Below are positions 5,708 through 9,008 of a stretch of 9,008 nt of DNA, piece by piece. Made by a program: the position numbers and the translations under genes. How positions within the stretch are numbered: the first letter of the stretch is position 1; every line of letters begins with the position of its first letter. The DNA is from Sneathiella sp. (GTDB lineage: Bacteria > Pseudomonadota > Alphaproteobacteria > Sneathiellales > Sneathiellaceae): contig JAESPT010000372.1 in NCBI GenBank assembly GCA_016765515.1, positions 1-9,008 of the forward strand. Direction: 5' to 3'. A model generated the notes under the pieces. That model had not been told where the DNA came from. It saw nothing but the letters and a program-made list of their open reading frames with translations, and did not search any database.

Positions 5708-7098
5708 TGTTCTTTCTCCTGCGTTGCACTATTGGTTGCTCTTTTTAAAAAGTTGATAAGTTCATCACGCCGTTCAACATTTTTCAGGCGCTGAACAGGC
5801 ATTTTACTTCCGGGCGTCAATATATCGGGTCCCTCGTCAAAAAGCTGACCAATTGTTCTCTCGTTCCAGATAATTCTAGATTTCAACAGCGCATCTGAGT
5901 ATCGATATCCGGGGACGGTGCCCGCTTTTCGGCCAAATAATCCGAATAAAGTCGGTCCAGCACGGTTTTTACCGTCTGCATGCAGAGTATGACAAATGCT
6001 GCACTTCCGTTGGAATTCGATCTCTCCCAGGTCATCCCTGTTTATGACTTGAAAACGACGAGGATATTTACTTTGTATGGATTTGAAAACAGCAGGGGAG
6101 ACCTGCCAGTGAAGGGCAAAGTCATCCAGACCCACATGATAAATATGACGTCCAGCAGGAGTGAAATCCAGATCCCAAATTGGGCCGTAAGCGGCGGGCA
6201 TTTTCTCTACTTCTTTTGCACTTAATGCGTCATAAACATGAATGATCCCGTCGCCGCCGCCAACGGCCAACAAAGATCCATCCGTAGAAAGTTGAAGGGA
6301 GAGGACGGGCTCATCATACAGATCCAAAACATGTCTTAATTTGGCGGCTGCAATATTTACCTCTCCCAGGGTTCCATCACTGGATCCAAAAAAAAGAGTT
6401 CTGCCATCGGATGAAAGTTCAATGACATTAATGCCCCAACCATGTTTATAGAGGGGCCGGATAAAATCTCCGCTCTGGATTGAATACAAACGAATAACGC
6501 CATCATTTGCTGCTGTATATAGAAACTCACCATCGTTTGAAAACTCGACAGAGTTGACGTTACCCCGATGGTTTCGCAAAATTTTCTCTTCTCTCAATTC
6601 CTTTAAATTAATCAGCCTTGCGGTTTGGTCCCAACGGGCGATAGCTGCATACTGTTCATCAGGGGATATTTTTACATCGAGGACTTTATCGGGTGATCCT
6701 TGCAATCGACTGATCAGGGATCCGGTCGTCAAGTCCCAAATTCCAATTGATCCATCATCACTTACGGAAACTGCTTTTGTCTCATTGTCGAAAAAAGCGA
6801 CGTCATTTACGGCGCCGGTATGCCCGATTAACCTGTGGAGCGGCTGTCCGGATTTCCCAGTCAACTGCCAATAAATAATCGAATAGTCGAAGGAGGCCGT
6901 CAAAGCGAACTTTCCGTCCCGACTGAGAGTAATTGCCTTAATCGGGCCTCCATGTCCAACGAGGCGAGAGGGGATAGGTTGGGTGTCTGCAGTGCGTTCC
7001 TGCGCGATGGCGCCATTTATACAGACAAGCCAGGCTAGAAGACAACAGAAAACAAAACCACCAAAAACTGTCTGGTTTTGTGCATCATGTCGTTTCAT
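5704..7098 (-). CDS. exported WD40 beta-propeller fused to class I cytochrome c
   Basis: This 464-residue protein starts with a signal peptide (hydrophobic about 11-31, ending AIAQ), so it should be periplasmic. Residues 46-332 form about seven WD40-like repeats (for example GSIGIWDL near 116-123 and GVIRLYS near 200-206), consistent with a seven-bladed propeller. The C-terminal domain is a class I cytochrome c: heme attachment site CSICH at 366-370, GPTLFGLFGRKAG at 381-393, and the likely axial methionine at 433 in GSKMP. It starts 25 bp after the gamma subunit, with only a weak ribosome binding site, and ends in a four-base overlap with the next ORF. Electron uptake from FDH, or docking to it, is inferred. 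Heme would be attached by the Ccm system encoded elsewhere. Confidence 0.9.
   Translation of the reverse strand: MKRHDAQNQTVFGGFVFCCLLAWLVCINGAIAQERTADTQPIPSRLVGHGGPIKAITLSRDGKFALTASFDYSIIYWQLTGKSGQPLHRLIGHTGAVNDVAFFDNETKAVSVSDDGSIGIWDLTTGSLISRLQGSPDKVLDVKISPDEQYAAIARWDQTARLINLKELREEKILRNHRGNVNSVEFSNDGEFLYTAANDGVIRLYSIQSGDFIRPLYKHGWGINVIELSSDGRTLFFGSSDGTLGEVNIAAAKLRHVLDLYDEPVLSLQLSTDGSLLAVGGGDGIIHVYDALSAKEVEKMPAAYGPIWDLDFTPAGRHIYHVGLDDFALHWQVSPAVFKSIQSKYPRRFQVINRDDLGEIEFQRKCSICHTLHADGKNRAGPTLFGLFGRKAGTVPGYRYSDALLKSRIIWNERTIGQLFDEGPDILTPGSKMPVQRLKNVERRDELINFLKRATNSATQEKEQ
5716..5720 (-). promoter_or_regulatory. ribosome binding site of the 44-residue ORF
   Basis: The minus strand reads GCAGGAGAAAGAACAATG. 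AGGAG sits eight bases from the ATG at 5707, inside the last codons of the WD40-cytochrome gene. This optimal spacing is a main reason to accept the small ORF. Confidence 0.65.
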
Positions 7099-7123
7099 GA
7101 AAGCTAAATCTTAATCCTGGTTT

Positions 7124-8260
7124 TTATTCAGCAGGTTGCGACGTCGGGTGTTCTTGGGTTTTTTCGGGGGTTTCGTTCTCAACCTCTTCAACCCATAAAT
7201 CGTGGTGTTCTTTCGCCCAGTTGAGATCAACTTCACCGGACGTCATTGCGCTGATCGCCCCTTGCATGCCGATGGTTCCAATATAGATGTGGGCCAGAAC
7301 AATAACGATCATGACACCTGCCATAATGATATGCCAGAGACTGGCATATTGCTGTTCTTGAACGGCGGCAAGATTGGTCGGGAAGTCGGTCCAAAAAATG
7401 GCGTTGCTAAGCTCAAAGGATGCAGAAAACATGCTTGTTGTGAAGGGGTAGAGGAGGGCCCAACCGGACAGAGCAATTGAAGTACCACACAAAATTATAA
7501 GCCAGAAAAGAACTTTCTGCCCAGCATTAAATTTATAGGCAGAAGGATGCCCCTTGCCGAACATTCCGCCGCCGCGCAGAAACCAGATAACATCCTCCCG
7601 TTTGGGAATGTTATGGGCAATCCAAAGAACGGCCACCCATATCAAGGCAGCAATGAACGCAAAGGCAACAAAGCTGTGAATATATTTACCGAATATCGCC
7701 AGATCTGAAAAGGCCTGTTTGCCAATCAACGGGATGAGTGCCTGGCGCCCATATAGCAGATTAAGGCCGGTAAGGGCGAGGATGATAAAACTGGATGCCA
7801 GCAGCCAGTGTCCCGCTCGTTCAAGGAGTGAAAAGCGAAGAATCGTTTTCCCTGAAAAGCCCCCATCAATCTGGATCCGCCCGCGTAACGCAAAAAACAA
7901 GGACAAAAGGACCAATATTCCCAGAATTGATAATATTACATATTTCCCAACGGTTTGCGTCCGGGTCTGCCACCAATCATTGCCCTCTGCCTGTATCAGC
8001 AAACCGTGTTGCTGATTGACCCCGGCAACAGATCCTTGTGCTCCCTGCCTCAATTGACGCCAATAATCTGCGTCAGAAGTATTGCCGAGTGTACCCCCCG
8101 GAACATTCCCCTGAAGGACCAGCGGTTTCTGTTGGGATTGGGCTGCAGCATGTTGGAATGCGAAAAAAGCGGCGAAGATCAAAAAGCAGATAAACCAAAT
8201 CATTTTCAAAAAGTGTTTCGGTCTTCTGTCATCAGAGATATCAGTGGGTAAATCATACAT
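7124..8260 (-). CDS. fdhC: formate dehydrogenase gamma subunit (cytochrome b556)
   Basis: This is the membrane subunit that takes electrons from the beta subunit and reduces quinone. It has 378 residues from ATG 8260, chosen because AAGGAG lies eight bases upstream; an upstream ATG at 8293 lacks this. A hydrophobic signal-like segment (about 17-41, ending AAAQ) precedes a periplasmic stretch. About five further membrane segments follow (near 106-124, 154-170, 197-215, 250-268, 311-328). Four candidate heme b ligands are visible: His151 in ERAGHW, His195 in KYIHSF, and His310 and His324 in the last helix. The 14-residue spacing of the last pair equals that of the E. coli FdnI ligands as I remember them. 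It is longer than FdnI because of the N-terminal extension. The acidic C-terminal tail is probably cytoplasmic. It is followed by the cytochrome c fusion gene after 25 bp. Confidence 0.93.
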   Translation of the reverse strand: MYDLPTDISDDRRPKHFLKMIWFICFLIFAAFFAFQHAAAQSQQKPLVLQGNVPGGTLGNTSDADYWRQLRQGAQGSVAGVNQQHGLLIQAEGNDWWQTRTQTVGKYVILSILGILVLLSLFFALRGRIQIDGGFSGKTILRFSLLERAGHWLLASSFIILALTGLNLLYGRQALIPLIGKQAFSDLAIFGKYIHSFVAFAFIAALIWVAVLWIAHNIPKREDVIWFLRGGGMFGKGHPSAYKFNAGQKVLFWLIILCGTSIALSGWALLYPFTTSMFSASFELSNAIFWTDFPTNLAAVQEQQYASLWHIIMAGVMIVIVLAHIYIGTIGMQGAISAMTSGEVDLNWAKEHHDLWVEEVENETPEKTQEHPTSQPAE

Positions 8261-8268
8261 GTAGGTAT

Positions 8269-8274
8269 CTCCTT
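8269..8274 (-). promoter_or_regulatory. ribosome binding site of the gamma subunit
   Basis: The minus strand reads GAAGGAGATACCTACATG, with AAGGAG eight bases from the ATG at 8260. It decides the start in favour of 8260 over the in-frame ATG at 8293. A TATATT at 8300-8295 upstream could be a -10 box for an internal promoter, but no convincing -35 accompanies it. Confidence 0.7.
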
Positions 8275-8379
8275 CACTCAATCGCTCTAACAAAAATATA
8301 GCAACCTAACGCGTGCATGAATGCTCATTAACGCTTGCATAATAACATTCGTATCGCTTCGCTCCGATCCAGGATCAAC

Positions 8380-8410
8380 AAAAAGGCGACCTTCGATAAG
8401 CCGCCTTTTT
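8380..8410 (-). terminator. intrinsic-terminator-like hairpin between beta and gamma genes
   Basis: The inverted repeat AAAAAGGCG (8380-8388) and CGCCTTTTT (8402-8410) forms a 9-bp stem. An inner CTT/AAG pairing closes a four-base loop. On either strand a T tract ends the structure, as in a bidirectional rho-independent terminator. It lies inside the operon, so it may give partial termination or mark a transcript end after the beta subunit. Confidence 0.65.
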
Positions 8411-8422
8411 GACACGAACTGA

Positions 8423-8457
8423 GAAGAAATAAATCTGACCAAACAGATTATTTCTTC
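8423..8457 (-). other. AT-rich 14-bp hairpin after the beta subunit gene
   Basis: GAAGAAATAAATCTG (8423-8437) pairs with CAGATTATTTCTTC (8444-8457) apart from one bulged base, around the six-base loop ACCAAA. It starts 20 bases after the beta subunit stop and has no T tract directly after it. With the terminator-like hairpin 12 bases further on, it makes a tandem structure. It may protect the 3' end of the upstream message or guide RNA processing; this is inferred. Confidence 0.6.
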
Positions 8458-8477
8458 CAATTTAGGCAGCCGGATTA

Positions 8478-9008
8478 TTATCCACCGACTTTGGTCCCAT
8501 AAGCAGTACCCCAACCCCAGGCACCGGCACCAAACCCGCGAGAAACAACCCGTTCACGATAGACTGTCGAGACTACATCTCCGTCGCCCGCAAGGAGTGC
8601 TTTTGTTGAACACATTTCAGCGCAAAGAGGTAATTTTCCTTCCGCCAGACGGTTGCGGCCGTATTTCAAGAATTCAACAGATGAATTGTCTTCTTCAGGG
8701 CCACCAGCACAGAAGGTGCATTTGTCCATTTTACCGCGAGAGCCAAAATTGCTGGCTTGCGGGAATTGCGGCGCTCCAAACGGACAGGCGTAGAAACAGT
8801 AACCACATCCAATACACAAATCTTTGGAATGCAGCACAACCCCATCTTCTGTCTGATAAAAGCAATCCACTGGACAAACGGCCATACAGGGCGCATCCGA
8901 GCAATGCATACACGCAACGGATATGGATCGTTCACCCGGTTTCCCGTCATTGATTGTCACCACACGGCGACGATTGACGCCCCAGGGAACTTCATGTTCA
9001 TTTTTACA
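8478..9008 (-). CDS. fdh3B: formate dehydrogenase FDH3 beta subunit (partial, 5' end outside window)
   Basis: This is the iron-sulfur subunit that links the molybdenum/tungsten alpha subunit to the gamma subunit. The window holds 176 residues. The frame stays open to the edge, where it reads CKNEHEVPWGVNRRR; this includes the last cysteine of the first cluster motif. A GTG at 8963 is therefore internal and not the start. Further cluster motifs are CMHCSDAPCMAVCP, CIGCGYCFYACPFGAP, and CTFCAGG paired with CAEMC, giving four [4Fe-4S] sites together with the truncated first. The pattern matches alphaproteobacterial FDH3 beta subunits of about 200 residues, so about 20-25 residues are missing. 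No C-terminal membrane anchor, as found in E. coli FdnH, is present. The alpha subunit gene is expected just outside the right edge. Confidence 0.93.
   Translation of the reverse strand, partial: CKNEHEVPWGVNRRRVVTINDGKPGERSISVACMHCSDAPCMAVCPVDCFYQTEDGVVLHSKDLCIGCGYCFYACPFGAPQFPQASNFGSRGKMDKCTFCAGGPEEDNSSVEFLKYGRNRLAEGKLPLCAEMCSTKALLAGDGDVVSTVYRERVVSRGFGAGAWGWGTAYGTKVGG

Noticed and set aside
8261..8293. Gamma subunit start at ATG 8293.
   Set aside because: The ATG at 8260 has an optimal Shine-Dalgarno eight bases upstream, which would otherwise be inside the coding sequence.
8287..8514. A 75-codon minus-strand frame between the beta and gamma genes.
   Set aside because: It runs through both hairpins and overlaps the end of the beta gene in another frame. 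Its translation has no recognisable motif.
8478..8963. Beta subunit as a complete gene starting at GTG 8963.
   Set aside because: The frame continues upstream to the edge with family-typical residues, including a cluster cysteine, so the gene is truncated by the window.
1..9008. tRNA, rRNA, CRISPR, insertion sequence, phage or toxin-antitoxin genes.
   Set aside because: No cloverleaf, spaced repeats, transposase or integrase motifs were seen on either strand. The window is a compact metabolic locus.

Overview
The window holds the downstream part of a respiratory formate dehydrogenase (FDH) gene cluster of the 'FDH3' type. It most likely comes from an alphaproteobacterium of moderate GC content. 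The basis is the close match of the partial beta subunit to alphaproteobacterial FDH3 beta proteins as I remember them, and a set of accessory families (DUF6494, a biotin-ligase-like protein, DUF6352) that I associate with such loci. No species can be named, and no database search was run.

Layout. The minus strand, read right to left, carries nine genes. They are: the FDH beta subunit (5' end outside the window, stop at 8478); a 217-bp gap with two strong hairpins; the cytochrome b gamma subunit (7124-8260); an exported WD40-cytochrome c fusion (5704-7098); a 44-residue membrane or exported small protein (5573-5707); an exported trypsin-like/PDZ protease (4623-5576); a DUF6494 protein (4393-4590); a biotin/lipoate-ligase-like protein without the usual catalytic motifs (3609-4400); a DUF6352 protein (2602-3612); and a 101-residue membrane-anchored protein (2263-2568). 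Four of the junctions are 4- or 8-base start/stop overlaps, so much of the set is probably one translationally coupled operon. The plus strand carries one convergent gene (about 184-2259), a roughly 690-residue protein with four ferredoxin-type [4Fe-4S] motifs and a C-terminal CxxC...CxxC motif. Its stop lies 3 bp from the stop of the last minus-strand gene.

How the genes may work together. The beta subunit passes electrons from the alpha subunit (outside the window) through four [4Fe-4S] clusters to the gamma subunit. The gamma subunit has the four histidines expected for two hemes b. The exported cytochrome c fusion could be an extra periplasmic electron acceptor or a docking partner. The protease and the small membrane protein are probably envelope factors for assembly or quality control. 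The cytoplasmic proteins of unknown function are candidates for FDH maturation or assembly. These roles are inferred from context, apart from those of the core subunits.

No tRNA, rRNA, CRISPR array, insertion sequence or phage gene was seen. The only gene-free stretches are 1-171 (possible promoter with an FNR/FixK-like box) and 8261-8477 (two hairpins and a ribosome binding site).
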